A stretch of 64,000 nt of DNA. It comes from Leptolyngbya sp. Cla-17 (GTDB lineage Bacteria > Cyanobacteriota > Cyanobacteriia > Leptolyngbyales > Leptolyngbyaceae). Made by a program: the position numbers and the translations under genes. Numbering within the stretch: the stretch's first letter is position 1; each line of letters starts with the position of its first letter. Shown here one piece after another: positions 35,366-44,665 of the stretch. The notes under the pieces were generated by a model, which did no database searches, was not told where the DNA came from, and saw only the letters and a list, made by a program, of their open reading frames with translations. The stretch lies in the NCBI RefSeq assembly GCF_016807185.1, contig NZ_JAEVYN010000007.1:52029-116028 (forward strand), given 5' to 3'.

Positions 35366-35710
35366 AAAGCAAATTCCTTGTAAAACTTGAGGGGTGACTG
35401 CATTCGCTAAACCACCTTCCTGACGTGGCGAGAGAAGGAACACAATGGAGAGCAATGCAATCGGTTAGAGCTAAAGATCGTCGGTTTCTTAACTGACTTG
35501 AATCGGAGTTTGTAAGGCAATCTAATTTCTACAGCGGTGCGGTGATGGCTGAGGTCTTGTCTGCGGTCAATGTTGCGGTAATGGCTAAGGTGCTTTACCT
35601 GGCGCACACCGCACCTGCTTTCTTGGCAGATTGACTTGTTCCAAGCATCACGATTAAAAATTAAATCGCTTAAACTACCATCCTTCAACCGCTTTGACAG
35701 AATTTTCAAG

Positions 35711-35785
35711 TCCTATAAAATGGCTCCTACAGCTATAGGACAGGGTCTGAGGTCAGTTTATAAGTGATAGATCCCTATAAACTGA
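35711..35785. repeat. Paired inverted repeats, candidate operator/origin
   Basis: TCCTATA (35711-35717) faces TATAGGA (35734-35740). TCAGTTTATA (35753-35762) faces TATAAACTGA (35776-35785). A further CTCCTATAAA copy occurs near 35833. All lie in the gene-free 35366-36208 region. Confidence 0.55.
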
Positions 35786-36082
35786 GCTTTTCCCAGGCAA
35801 GGGTTCTGTCTGCTGCCTCCGCTTGTAGATTGTTCTCCTATAAAATACGCAAGACCCTATGACTCGATCTGGCAGATTGAGTCAACTGAGCTAGAGCCAG
35901 GCATCAAATGCGAAGTTGATCCAATCGGTTTTCTGCGTCAAATCCGTTTCAGTTTATCGGTGCAAAACTGTGTCCTGGCTGGGTGTGACGGGTGTGGCGA
36001 TCGCTGAGACCATCAACGATACTCCTAATAAAAACTTCCTAGGTTTGTAGCTGAGGAAGTTGCATTTTCGTGAGTGTGGTCA

Positions 36083-36236
36083 GTCGAAAGCAACAGAGGT
36101 AGCAGCAGGTATCCAGTGGGAAGCGCTACCCAGGTAGCGGCAGGTAGCAGCCAGGTAGCAGCCAGGTAGCAGGCGTTACCTCCCCAAAATCGATATATTT
36201 TTTGATTGCTACCTGCTACCTGTTTCCCACTTGATC
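36083..36236. repeat. Iteron-like CAGGTAGCAG repeats
   Basis: The unit CAGGTAGC(A/G)GC is repeated directly about four times at 36132-36170. A partly degenerate copy (AGGTAGCAGCAGGTATCCAGTGGGAA) stands at the left and inverted copies (CTACCTGCTACCTG) at the right. The right copies contain the last codons and stop of the ATPase gene at 36209. This is the layout of a protein-binding iteron array. Confidence 0.6.
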
Positions 36237-37894
36237 CACTCCCCTTTTCCTTCGCTTGGGGTGAAGGTTGATATTAGTTGAAGCTGCATCAATTCAATCA
36301 AAGAATCGTCGATCGCTTCGGAATCAAGTGGATTTTTCCGTCTAGCTCTTCCCCAATCTTTTAGGGTGGATACTGCCAATTCTCCCCCCTTTGAATGGAT
36401 ATATCTGGCAACATCGTTCAGCGGCTCAGGCAAGTCCTCAAAGGAACTTTTTGTGGGTACAACCTCACGAATTGCTGTAGGTTCCACCGCGTCCATCTGA
36501 TAGGTTTTCTCCAGTTGCTCTACGGGCGAAGGCAACTGGTAGGCATCCGCTATCTGCTCAATCTTCTTGGGAGTGAGCGCAGGTGAGGATAGCAAATCCT
36601 CTAAATCATTTGGCTCACTGTCCACTTCCACAGCTTCAACGCCTGGGCGCAAATCGATTACATTGGGCACCGCGTCCCAAGTGGGATATTGGGGAATGTT
36701 ACTCGGCGCGGTTAGGGCAGAGTAAACCGCGTTGCTAGTGAGCCAACAGCGACCAGGTGGTAAGGTCGCCTCATCGAAAGGAATCGCTAAAAGGTCACAA
36801 ACAGTTTTGCTGCCAGTACGATCGCTCCCAACAGCGGCGATCGCTGTAAACATTGCTCTGTTTGATCTGCCACTAAATCCCAAATCTTCAAGCGTGACCG
36901 ATTGCCCCGATAGCCAGATTGCCATATTAGATCCCCTAAGCAGGGAGGCAACGGCGGTCAGTTTGCTTTTGAAAATTTGCTTTTGCTTAGGCGTGAACAG
37001 CCCGATCAGGGCAGTAATCTCTTCAAGCAGCAGAATGAATGGCTCGTAGTTCCCTGGCTGGTTATTGCGGCGGCTCCCCTCCAACGCAAATTCCTCCAGC
37101 GTTGCCATCAAATCAGCGAATAAATTCTCATCGGTTTGCAATCTATCCTTTAAATAGTGTTTTTCGGCTCGTACCCAGTAGCCTGATTCAGCGAGTTTGT
37201 TTTTGGGATTGAAGATCCAATACCGTAAGCCTCGTTCTTTCACACCCAAACTGAGGGCGATCGCAGCCAATACTCCTTTCCCACTGCCAGGAAGACCCGC
37301 GATGATGACGGGTTGCAAGGGTGCGGAGGTGAGAGATCGCAAAAACTCCATTGCATTAGGCAGTTGAACGGGCGGTGCTTCACCGAAGGCGGTCGCTAAC
37401 TCATCTAAAGTTTCAGGTGGATTGGCTGTGTTGCCATTAATCGGCACTAACTCAGGCTCAAACCAGCGATGCCCTTTCGCCTCGGTTTCACCCTGCTCTA
37501 GCAACTCATCTAGCTTTTCCCCATAGTGATCCTCTAGCAGGTTCCAGCCATCGCGGTTGAGCGGAATCCCTTTTTGAGCCGCATGAAACAGTTGCTCAGC
37601 AGCGGCAGTCTTGCCAAACGATTCGGTGTACTCCTTCAACTCATTGCCCCTGGCAGCAACCGCAGAGCCATTGTGTTTGATGGCAAACTCAGCCCGGGCA
37701 ATCGCGTTGTTCTGTTTTTTTTGCGAGAGTGCCACTCCGCCCAAGGTCAGGGCACCTGCGACAAAATAGTTGGTGAATGCTAGAGCGACGGCACCCAAGC
37801 CCAAGCTGCCAATCATCAGATAGGGCACGTTATCGCATTCGTCCATCGCTTGCCTGACGGCGGTTTCATTCCAATCGAGAGCGTTGTTATGCAT
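36209..37894 (-). CDS. P-loop ATPase (FtsK/HerA/VirD4-like), membrane-anchored
   Basis: This 561-residue protein has two hydrophobic segments at residues about 23-55, then a RecA-like ATPase. Walker A is AGLPGSGKGVLAA (about 215-227), Walker B FILLLEEITALIG (about 295-307), and LWLSGQSVTL-like sensor strands follow. A winged-helix-like tail ends the protein (about 505-555). The ATG at 37894 overlaps the stop of the upstream gene by 8 bp. Membrane anchor plus this ATPase type suggests DNA pumping or coupling during transfer or segregation of the element; this is inference, and sequence resemblance is limited to motifs. Confidence 0.68.
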   Translation of the reverse strand: MHNNALDWNETAVRQAMDECDNVPYLMIGSLGLGAVALAFTNYFVAGALTLGGVALSQKKQNNAIARAEFAIKHNGSAVAARGNELKEYTESFGKTAAAEQLFHAAQKGIPLNRDGWNLLEDHYGEKLDELLEQGETEAKGHRWFEPELVPINGNTANPPETLDELATAFGEAPPVQLPNAMEFLRSLTSAPLQPVIIAGLPGSGKGVLAAIALSLGVKERGLRYWIFNPKNKLAESGYWVRAEKHYLKDRLQTDENLFADLMATLEEFALEGSRRNNQPGNYEPFILLLEEITALIGLFTPKQKQIFKSKLTAVASLLRGSNMAIWLSGQSVTLEDLGFSGRSNRAMFTAIAAVGSDRTGSKTVCDLLAIPFDEATLPPGRCWLTSNAVYSALTAPSNIPQYPTWDAVPNVIDLRPGVEAVEVDSEPNDLEDLLSSPALTPKKIEQIADAYQLPSPVEQLEKTYQMDAVEPTAIREVVPTKSSFEDLPEPLNDVARYIHSKGGELAVSTLKDWGRARRKNPLDSEAIDDSLIELMQLQLISTFTPSEGKGEWIKWETGSR

Positions 37895-38927
37895 GGGTGG
37901 CTTCCTCTTTTTTGGGGAAGATTTCGGGGTAGAGGGACAGGACGATTCGCACGATGCGATCGACCAGGAACAGTACTGAAAACATGAGGGCAACGTTAAT
38001 CCAATCGATTTTGCCTACTTGAAAGGTGATCAAATACCACAGGAAGGTGAACAGGTTGCCGTCAGTCACGGGCGGATGAGTGATAAAACAAATCCCCAAT
38101 TCCAGGACATAGACGATGTTCCGAGTGCTGCAAAGGGTTTGGTAGGTGCGGATCGGGTGATTGTTATAGGAGCGCTTAAGGCTACTCACCGCCCGTCCAT
38201 CGTTTTTGCTTTGGCGGTATCTTGCCCAGGCTGACCACTGTTCAATAATTTTCCGCATCCGCTTAGGATTGCGTTTGTAGAGGTAGGGTGCCAGTTCTAA
38301 GCCTTGAAAAATGGCATAGAGCAGGATTCCCAGCACGATCGCAAAGAACCGGGCGATCGCCTGGAACAACGCACCGATACCCGGCAAGGCAAACAGGAAT
38401 TCAGCAAGATTGGTGAAGTCAATGCGATTGGCTAGCAAAACGATGAAGTCTTGAAACGGCTGCACGTTCCAGGCGATCGCCATTAATAGCAATAACCCCA
38501 ACAACAGAGAAACGACTAGCAGAAGAGGACTCCAGCCTTCTTTCTGTTCTTCTCTTGGCTCCGGCTTGCTCGCATCAGCCTGTTGATTCTTGCCAAGGCG
38601 AATTCGGAACTTACGTTTAGATTTGTCTGCGGTTTGGGTCATATTTTCAGAAATTTTGGTTTGCGCTTTTTCGGGTTGATAGGGATAGCTCGTTTTTGCA
38701 GAGTCGGTCAGATACCACTTGAAAAGGGTGTCGCCTTCCGATATCGCCTGGATATCCGACAGGCTGAGGTAAGAGGGCTTTTGATCCTGAAAAGGTGCTT
38801 GCAGCCATCCGTACTCTCCTTCGGCTTTGTAAGCCCAAAAAGTACCCCGCTCTGGGTGAGATGCTGATACCAAATATTGTTTAGTAGGGTCAATCTGCTG
38901 GGGAGGCTTGGCGGCGGTTTGAGTCAT
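37887..38927 (-). CDS. Multi-pass membrane protein of the element
   Basis: This 346-residue protein starts with an about 75-residue soluble domain resembling a GYF_2-like fold (GTFWAYKAEGEYGWLQAPF). A basic linker follows, then four or five membrane segments (about 135-160, 185-225, 275-300, 310-335). I recognise no transporter family. It is translationally coupled to the ATPase downstream (ATGCATAA overlap), so the two probably form one complex. Confidence 0.65.
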   Translation of the reverse strand: MTQTAAKPPQQIDPTKQYLVSASHPERGTFWAYKAEGEYGWLQAPFQDQKPSYLSLSDIQAISEGDTLFKWYLTDSAKTSYPYQPEKAQTKISENMTQTADKSKRKFRIRLGKNQQADASKPEPREEQKEGWSPLLLVVSLLLGLLLLMAIAWNVQPFQDFIVLLANRIDFTNLAEFLFALPGIGALFQAIARFFAIVLGILLYAIFQGLELAPYLYKRNPKRMRKIIEQWSAWARYRQSKNDGRAVSSLKRSYNNHPIRTYQTLCSTRNIVYVLELGICFITHPPVTDGNLFTFLWYLITFQVGKIDWINVALMFSVLFLVDRIVRIVLSLYPEIFPKKEEATHA

Positions 38928-38958
38928 GAGAGTTGCTCCACATAGTTAGGCTGAATAA

Positions 38959-39492
38959 TTAGTGTTGAAGTCGGGCATTCGCCCCCCCAATGCGCCCATC
39001 ACCTGCTTGCGGGTTAATGCCGTGCAGGTCCATCGCTTTTCGCACGAGTCTAAAATCTTGAGTAATGGCAATGTCGGTCATGGCGATACCGCTGCCGCCT
39101 ATATCTGCCATCACGGCGGTGCCACCTTGGTTGTCGCAGACGATGGAACCCGGTGCGAGGCTTAAGTCTGTGGTAGGATTAACCACTTTTCCACCGGGAT
39201 AAACGTTGCCAAATTTGGTGGCATTGCTGGCAGATACCAGGAAAGTGCTACAGCCTTTCATCAGGCGCATATCAGCGGTTTTAGCTTCAGCAGCGACTTT
39301 CTCAGCGTCTAGTTTCTTGAGTTCCTGTTCGGTAGAGATGGCGGCGGCTCGGTCTCGAACCTGGCTGAGTCGTTCTAAATTGCGCTGGGTATCGGGAATG
39401 GAGGCGATCGCGCAGCCAATTAAACCTACACCCAGAAATGCTTTAACAATGGTGGACTGATGGCGGCGACGGTAGCGAAATGGTAGTTTCAT
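38959..39492 (-). CDS. Membrane-anchored exported protein
   Basis: This 177-residue protein has a basic N terminus and one hydrophobic segment (about 17-32), then an Ala/Glu-rich coiled coil (about 35-75) and a compact domain with two cysteines (KGCSTFLVSA, GSIVCDNQGG). No family is recognised. It is the third gene of the operon, 31 bp upstream of the next. A periplasmic partner of the membrane protein is plausible. Confidence 0.62.
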   Translation of the reverse strand: MKLPFRYRRRHQSTIVKAFLGVGLIGCAIASIPDTQRNLERLSQVRDRAAAISTEQELKKLDAEKVAAEAKTADMRLMKGCSTFLVSASNATKFGNVYPGGKVVNPTTDLSLAPGSIVCDNQGGTAVMADIGGSGIAMTDIAITQDFRLVRKAMDLHGINPQAGDGRIGGANARLQH

Positions 39493-39570
39493 AGGGTAAA
39501 TCCTTGTGTGGGTTTGCTTTTTTGTAGGGGGCGATCACGTTGCCGTCCAAAGTTCCGCGATCGCTCTCTC

Positions 39571-39993
39571 TTAGTTTTTTGCCCAGTAGGTAACGGCTTT
39601 GTTGAGATAACTTTCATCGCGCTCCATAGCGACGTTGGAGCATCCAGCATCAGATTGGTTGCCGCCTGAGTTGGCAGAGTTGATAACGGGCACTCCATCA
39701 AAATCAACAAATTGAATGATGGCAACATGCCCGGTATTGCCTGTCAGCCCTGATGTACCGGGTGGGATTCGAGCGATCGCCCCTGGCGTTGGCTGGGAAA
39801 TTTGCTGGTAGCCCGCGGCGATCAGGTGGTCTGCAAAGTCCCCGGTGTACTTGCTGAGATCGGGAACTTGGGGGATTTTGCGATGCACATAGTCGGCACA
39901 GTTGCAGAATTTAGGCGATGGTTCTGGTTGGATGGGAGGGGCGATCGCGATGCACCCGGCAATCATTAGAGCGACTGCGAAATCAAGATCCAT
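39571..39993 (-). CDS. CHAP/NlpC-like cysteine peptidase, exported
   Basis: This 140-residue protein has GGAGGA spaced correctly before ATG 39993 (MDLDFAVALMIAGC), which fixes the start. The hydrophobic N terminus acts as signal or lipoprotein peptide. The mature part has NCADYVHRKI (candidate catalytic Cys), GAIARIP and GHVAIIQFVD (His) and NSANSGG, the order expected of CHAP/NlpC-P60 amidases that cut peptidoglycan peptides. Conjugation and phage systems use such enzymes to open the cell wall. It lies in the ATPase operon and overlaps the preceding small gene. Confidence 0.7.
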   Translation of the reverse strand: MDLDFAVALMIAGCIAIAPPIQPEPSPKFCNCADYVHRKIPQVPDLSKYTGDFADHLIAAGYQQISQPTPGAIARIPPGTSGLTGNTGHVAIIQFVDFDGVPVINSANSGGNQSDAGCSNVAMERDESYLNKAVTYWAKN

Positions 39994-40153
39994 AGTTTTC
40001 CTCCAGTAACTCAGCAAAGATTTGTTTGGCTCGTTCGTAGTCGGGGTCTGCGTCGGTTTCAATAATCAAAGTGGTCAGGCGATCAAAAAGTGGCAATTGC
40101 CCACGGCAAGGCGGCGGCACGGGTTTGGGTGGTCTGATCTGGGGTCGCTTCAT
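39983..40153 (-). CDS. Small basic protein of the element
   Basis: The product is 56 residues: MKRPQIRPPKPVPPPC followed by a short helix (DYERAKQIFAELLEENYGS). AAAGGA precedes ATG 40153; a TTG start 21 bp upstream is less likely. Its stop overlaps the start of the CHAP-like gene by 11 bp, so they are translationally coupled. Function unknown. Confidence 0.55.
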   Translation of the reverse strand: MKRPQIRPPKPVPPPCRGQLPLFDRLTTLIIETDADPDYERAKQIFAELLEENYGS

Positions 40154-40210
40154 TTGGATTCCTTTGAGTAGCAAGGATGAGGAGCAGCAGTGCTAAGCAG
40201 AGAAAAGCGG

Positions 40211-40750
40211 TTACTTCCCCAAGGCTTGCAACAATTCCAGTGCTTCTTTGAGGGAGTCGGTCTGGTCAGACTGCTCAGAGTCAATCCGATAGGCTTTCTC
40301 CTGATAGCGCTGTTGTTGCAGCTTCAATGCCATCGCTTTGGCGGCGATCGCGTCCTTCGCTTGCCTGGTCTGGTTCAGCTTTACCTTGCGATTATCTAAA
40401 TCGGTTTCCATGGCATCAGAGATTTGGTCTGCCACTTCAATGAACTGGGTGGCGACTGCCAGGGGATCTTCAAAGGTGATGGATTTCCCCGTACGCAATG
40501 ATTCCAGGCTGAATGCAGCAGGGAGCTGTGGAGCGGAGAGCACGATCTGATGGTTGCCCACTTCGACGGTGGTTTGAATCGGGACGGGTTCAGGGTCTGA
40601 TGGTGCGATATCGAATTCATGTAAAAGGCGATCGCAATCAGTAGGGCTGACCCCTTCTGAAGTGTCAATGCCCAATTCTTTACAGCGATTAAAAACAGTG
40701 GTTTTGGCAAGGGAGTAGTCTTTGCAAAACTTGGTCAGTGAAGTCTTCAT
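40211..40750 (-). CDS. HTH and coiled-coil protein, first gene of operon
   Basis: The product is 179 residues. The start MKTSLTKFCKDYSLAKTTVFNRCKELGI is a helix-turn-helix-like motif similar to MerR/Xis-type N termini. The middle is unremarkable and the C-terminal half (about 105-175) is a Gln/Lys-rich coiled coil. GAGG lies 6-9 bp before ATG 40750. As the first gene of the minus-strand operon, divergent from 41011, it may be its regulator or a DNA-binding structural protein. Confidence 0.65.
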   Translation of the reverse strand: MKTSLTKFCKDYSLAKTTVFNRCKELGIDTSEGVSPTDCDRLLHEFDIAPSDPEPVPIQTTVEVGNHQIVLSAPQLPAAFSLESLRTGKSITFEDPLAVATQFIEVADQISDAMETDLDNRKVKLNQTRQAKDAIAAKAMALKLQQQRYQEKAYRIDSEQSDQTDSLKEALELLQALGK

Positions 40751-41010
40751 GGTTGCCTCTGAACGGTGTGGGCACTGGGGTGGAACGGTTTGAACACGCA
40801 CGGAACAGCCGAAACAAGTAGCTCTCGTTTCAGGTGCGTTCTAGTGCTGTTTCTAAGGTGTTCCGATTTCTAAAATGAATGCTAACATAACGGAATCAAA
40901 CTTAGTCAAAAAGATTCCAAAAGGCTAAAAAAGGTTATTATTGACCCAATCGCGATCATTTTTAACGAAAGGGATAGGATTATGAATGAAATGATTTGAT
41001 TGATTCTTAG
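40751..41010. promoter_or_regulatory. Divergent promoter region of the element
   Basis: This 260-bp AT-rich region lies between the start of the minus-strand operon (40750) and the plus-strand genes (41011). It is the only place where both transcripts can begin. No confident -35/-10 pair is named. Confidence 0.4.
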
Positions 41011-41178
41011 ATGAACCAACAGCGGGAACGCCTTTCAATCGAAATAGGCGATATTCGTGAACAGGTAGAATCCTGCCGCGATGACGCTGCGTGGCAAGAA
41101 TTGCCGTTATCAGCAAAGCTAAGAGTATTGATTAAAGAGCGTTTAGAACAGCTTCAGACTGCGAAAGATTCAAAGTAA
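41011..41178 (+). CDS. Short coiled protein, unknown
   Basis: This 55-residue frame (MNQQRERLSIEIGDIREQVESC ... LEQLQTAKDSK) ends just before the next gene's ribosome-binding site AAGGAGAG, which overlaps the stop. Composition is that of a real soluble alpha-helical protein, with regular heptads. No family recognised. Confidence 0.5.
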   Translation: MNQQRERLSIEIGDIREQVESCRDDAAWQELPLSAKLRVLIKERLEQLQTAKDSK

Positions 41179-41186
41179 GGAGAGCA

Positions 41187-41423
41187 ATGGCAGAAATTGA
41201 TGAAAGCATTGACAGGCTAGGCAACAAGATTGATGGTTTAGCTGTGCAAGTTAGCACTTTAGGCAACAAAGTTGATGATCTTGCTGTGCAAGTTGGCAGC
41301 TTAACTGAGAGCATCACCCGCTTAGAACGCAATGTAGAAAAGCAAGCATCAACCGCAGATAAAAATGCTGAACATATTGCTCAATTGATTGGTGTGGTCG
41401 ATAAGTTGGTTTCTAGGAATTGA
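41187..41423 (+). CDS. Small coiled-coil protein
   Basis: This 78-residue protein is almost all heptad repeat, with an internal duplication: LGNKIDGLAVQVSTLGNKVDDLAVQVGSL (about 11-39). It begins 8 bp after the previous gene and has AAGGAGAG upstream. Proteins of this kind occur beside Uma2 genes in cyanobacteria; function unknown. Confidence 0.6.
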   Translation: MAEIDESIDRLGNKIDGLAVQVSTLGNKVDDLAVQVGSLTESITRLERNVEKQASTADKNAEHIAQLIGVVDKLVSRN

Positions 41424-41447
41424 GGTCTATAGTAAGGGGCGATCGCG

Positions 41448-42023
41448 ATGACACAATTGCTTCAACAATCCACTGACCAGCGCATCGTCATCCAAGGAAC
41501 ATGGGCTCACTTCAAACTCATCCAGCAGGGTTTTGAAGCAACCCCCGGTGCCAAATTGTCTTACTACCAAGGGACGATAGAAATTCTCATGCCTGGAGAA
41601 GACCACGAGTTTTTTTCCCGTGTCATCCATTATTTGGTGACTACATTTCTACTCAAACAGGGAATCAAATTCAAGATGACCGGGGCAAAGACTCAGGAGA
41701 AACCAGGGGAGGTTTCTGCTCAGGCCGATGAGTCTTACTGTCTGGGTGGCTCTAAGCCAATCCCTGATTTGTCGATTGAAGTCATTTTCAGCAGTGGAGC
41801 GAATAAGCTACCGCGATACAGAGCCTTGGGCGTGATTGAAGTGTGGTTCTGGGAGGATGGAGTCCTCACCCTGCATCATCTGCGTGGCAATGAGTATGAG
41901 CAGATTGAACGGAGTGAGCTACCTGGCTTAGAGCAACTAGATACGAACTTATTAAGGCGCTGCATCTTGATCGCTGAGAGCGACTTTGCCGAAGCGGTGC
42001 AAGTTTTCCAACAGTCAATTTAG
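41448..42023 (+). CDS. Uma2-family (DUF820) endonuclease-like protein
   Basis: This 191-residue Uma2 protein has a PD-(D/E)xK nuclease-like fold with PGEDHEFFSRVIHYLV (about 46-61), PIPDLSIEVIFSSG (catalytic Asp and Glu, about 104-117) and VIEVWFWEDGVL. The family is hugely expanded in cyanobacteria and has no settled function; a role in restriction or in mobile elements has been proposed. It follows the coiled-coil gene by 24 bp. Confidence 0.85.
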   Translation: MTQLLQQSTDQRIVIQGTWAHFKLIQQGFEATPGAKLSYYQGTIEILMPGEDHEFFSRVIHYLVTTFLLKQGIKFKMTGAKTQEKPGEVSAQADESYCLGGSKPIPDLSIEVIFSSGANKLPRYRALGVIEVWFWEDGVLTLHHLRGNEYEQIERSELPGLEQLDTNLLRRCILIAESDFAEAVQVFQQSI

Positions 42024-42452
42024 AGCAGTTTTTGAAAAACTGCTACATTTTCCCCGATCTGCGCTTAGATCATTCAAGCAACTCACTACAGCCCACTCGC
42101 TGAGTGTAGATAAGCGCCTGATCCCGAACCCGTTGCCCCGTTTGAAATCCCCAGGAGGTCAGCCCGTGACATAAAAAACTCTTTACAAAGTCAGAACCCC
42201 CACTGCTCGTAACAGAAGGGGCGAAAGACTTGATTTAGTTCTGGATAGGATTTGGAGACTCTAACTACCGCCGTCAGAAAGCAAACGTTAAGTCATCCAG
42301 CTTTGCTATGCCAATTTTAGTAGCAATTTGTCAAAAGGTGCAACATCTTTGACGAATTGTTCAACTTCTTGCATAGCTTCCTATCCCTTGTTGTTCCAAC
42401 ATAGGGAGTTCATCATGCATCGAAGATTTTGTGACGATTGGGAGGACAGACC
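42024..42452. other. Intergenic, no gene seen
   Basis: This 429-bp gap has no credible frame. GGGAGGAC at 42440-42447 is the ribosome-binding site of the primase-like gene. No terminator with a clear stem and T run was found after Uma2. Confidence 0.45.
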
Positions 42453-44114
42453 ATGACTCTGCCTCTCATCTCCTCATTCAAGGGGTTTGGAGCTAAACTC
42501 AAACCCAAACGTTCCCATCCCAGTCCTCAGTTTCAATCCATTCAGGAAGGAGAAGATGCCTTCCTCACGCTGTTTCCTCATCGCCATGATTACATCTGGG
42601 CAGCGCATCCCCAGCCCATGGCCAAGCCAGCGTGGCAGACTGAAAGTCGTCACCCGCTCTCAGATCGCTTGATCCTGCAAGGTGGCTATCTCTACGGGGT
42701 CCGCTTTGGACCTAAAACCCACTACTTGCTGTTCGATATTGACAGCCGCAGTCTGTATCATCCTCGGCATGACCCGTTTGCGATCGCGCGTCTGGTGGCG
42801 GCTCTTGAAGTGCTGGGACTGGTCAGCTACATTGCGGTGACCAGTTCTTACAGTGACGGTCTCCATCTCTACTTTCCGTTTGAGCAGGCGCAGAAGTCTT
42901 ATGAGTTGGCGGGAGCGGTGCAAGCCCTATTGGAGAACGCAGGTTTCGTTTTCTCTCCCGGTCAGCTGGAACTGTTTCCCAATGATCGCGGATTTGTCGA
43001 TGGCAAGCCTACGCTGTATGCAGCGCATCGGCTGCCGCTCCAGTTGGGTTCTTATTTGCTTGACTCCGATTGGGAACCGATCTTTAGCACTCCAGCAGAG
43101 TTTGTGCATCAGTGGCGGTTTTGTCTACGGCGCAATCGGATCACGTCTAGAGCGTTGAAGCAAGTGCTGAAGACGGCAAAGCGGCGGCGCTTTAGTCTAT
43201 CGGGCAAGGTGGACAAGTTCTTGAATGACCTGAATGCGGAGATTGAACCGGGCTGGAGTGGGACGGGGCAAACCAATCGCATTCTGGGACGGATTGCTTT
43301 AAGAACGTATATCTTTGCCAAGATTCTCTATGGCCATTGCCTGGAGGGTAAGGCGCTGGTGGAGAAGATGGTGGAGATTGCAACAGCACTGCCCGGCTAT
43401 CGGGACCATTGCCAGCATCAGCATGAGATCCGGCATCGTGTCGAAGAGTGGGCACAGTCGGTTGAAACCACGACTCGCTATTTCCCTTACAAGGGGAGGA
43501 GGGCTAAACCGAATCGGTCTTCTAAGCCAGCAGAGACTCCAAGTTGGCACGAGCAGCAGTTAGAGGATGCACGGGGGCGGATTAGCAGGGCGATCGCGCT
43601 CATGCTGGAGTCGAATGCTCTACCGATTGGGGCGACAGCGAGGTTTAGCGCTTTGACCGAAAGTGGCATCGGTGGGGCAACGCTCTACAGGCATAAGGAT
43701 TTATGGCATCCCGAATACTTGATGCCTGCTAATCCGCCCCCGTACCCCCCAGGTTTAGACATTGAGCGCGAAGGGAACGCGCCAAAGTATCCAAGCTTAT
43801 TAGCGCTTAAGTCCAGTAATGTGCCATCTGGTAAGGAGTTGAGCGGTGCGAGAGACTCAAATGCTCAAGCAATAAGTAGTAATACTCAAGAAAACCGGGA
43901 GGGGGTTGAGTTTGTCAGGCAGAAGCTGGCTGAGGTGGAAGAGGTGCAGGCGTATAAACGTGCGGCTCAGTTGGAGCTTTGGCATACTCATTTTTGTCCG
44001 GCTCATGTGGACAAGATGCGGCGGTGGTTGGAGTCGGGGGATGTAATTCTGGTGGCGGAAGCGGAGGTGTTTTTTGGTCTGATGCAGAGGGCTAGTGATT
44101 ACAATTTACGTTGA
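42453..44114 (+). CDS. Primase-like protein of the element
   Basis: The product is 553 residues. GGGAGGAC before ATG 42453 (MTLPLISSFK) rules out the upstream TTG, which lies in the ribosome-binding site. Residues about 85-150 contain YLLFDIDSRSLY and SSYSDGLHLYFPFE, the DxD and Ser-x-His pattern of archaeo-eukaryotic-type primase domains in plasmid replication proteins. A helical middle and a winged-helix-like C-terminal region (about 375-415) follow. The role, replication initiation of the integrated element, is inferred from motif and context. No helicase domain is visible. Confidence 0.6.
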   Translation: MTLPLISSFKGFGAKLKPKRSHPSPQFQSIQEGEDAFLTLFPHRHDYIWAAHPQPMAKPAWQTESRHPLSDRLILQGGYLYGVRFGPKTHYLLFDIDSRSLYHPRHDPFAIARLVAALEVLGLVSYIAVTSSYSDGLHLYFPFEQAQKSYELAGAVQALLENAGFVFSPGQLELFPNDRGFVDGKPTLYAAHRLPLQLGSYLLDSDWEPIFSTPAEFVHQWRFCLRRNRITSRALKQVLKTAKRRRFSLSGKVDKFLNDLNAEIEPGWSGTGQTNRILGRIALRTYIFAKILYGHCLEGKALVEKMVEIATALPGYRDHCQHQHEIRHRVEEWAQSVETTTRYFPYKGRRAKPNRSSKPAETPSWHEQQLEDARGRISRAIALMLESNALPIGATARFSALTESGIGGATLYRHKDLWHPEYLMPANPPPYPPGLDIEREGNAPKYPSLLALKSSNVPSGKELSGARDSNAQAISSNTQENREGVEFVRQKLAEVEEVQAYKRAAQLELWHTHFCPAHVDKMRRWLESGDVILVAEAEVFFGLMQRASDYNLR

Positions 44115-44116
44115 TA

Positions 44117-44522
44117 GCCAAATTGCAGAGGTCAGGTTCGCCCCTTGCAAATCTGCTCCACCCAAATTGGCAGAAAATAAATTGGTGCCACTTAGATCTG
44201 CTTTCTGCAGTTTAGTTCTAATCAAGCTTGCACACGCTAAGTTGGTGCCGCTCAAGTTACTTTGACGATCATTTTGGCTGTCTGCAAGTTGGCATTTGTA
44301 AAATCTACGCCAATTAGATTTGCCCCTTGCAAATCTGCACCCATTAAATTAGTACAATGCAGATCAGCTCCCCGCAAATCGCATCCCTGGTAGCGTTTCG
44401 TTTCTAAAAGTTGCTTGAGGTGCTGGGAATTGCCAGTGCTTTATTTGTTCTTTGCAAGTGTCGTCGCAAGCAATACAGGTAACTCCAATCACAGCAATTT
44501 TGAGCAGAAGCTTAAATCTCAT
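44117..44522 (-). pseudogene. Pentapeptide-repeat lipoprotein, decayed
   Basis: The minus strand starts MRFKLLLKIAVIGVTCIACDD (lipobox-like signal). After a frame change it continues CDLRGADLHCTNLMGADLQG and, after a second change near 44265, NLSGTNLACASLIRTKLQKA, the five-residue A(D/N)LxX repeat pattern. Two frameshifts in about 400 bp show that it is no longer functional. Confidence 0.72.
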
Positions 44523-44665
44523 CGTGGATCACAGAAATGAATCGCCGCCTTTCACAAATCATTTCGCAGCTCAATTCTAATCCAATGTCGATGCGTTACT
44601 TAGATCTTTATATCTCTGCTTCATCGAAAGCACAGGATCAATAGGCGATCGTATTTCTCAAAGAA

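Noticed and set aside
35407..35709. Minus-strand frame upstream of the 34721 gene
   Set aside because: No family features, and a good ribosome-binding site fixes the real start at 35365.
36083..36236. CRISPR-like repeats
   Set aside because: Units are short, uneven and partly inverted, with no spacers of constant length.
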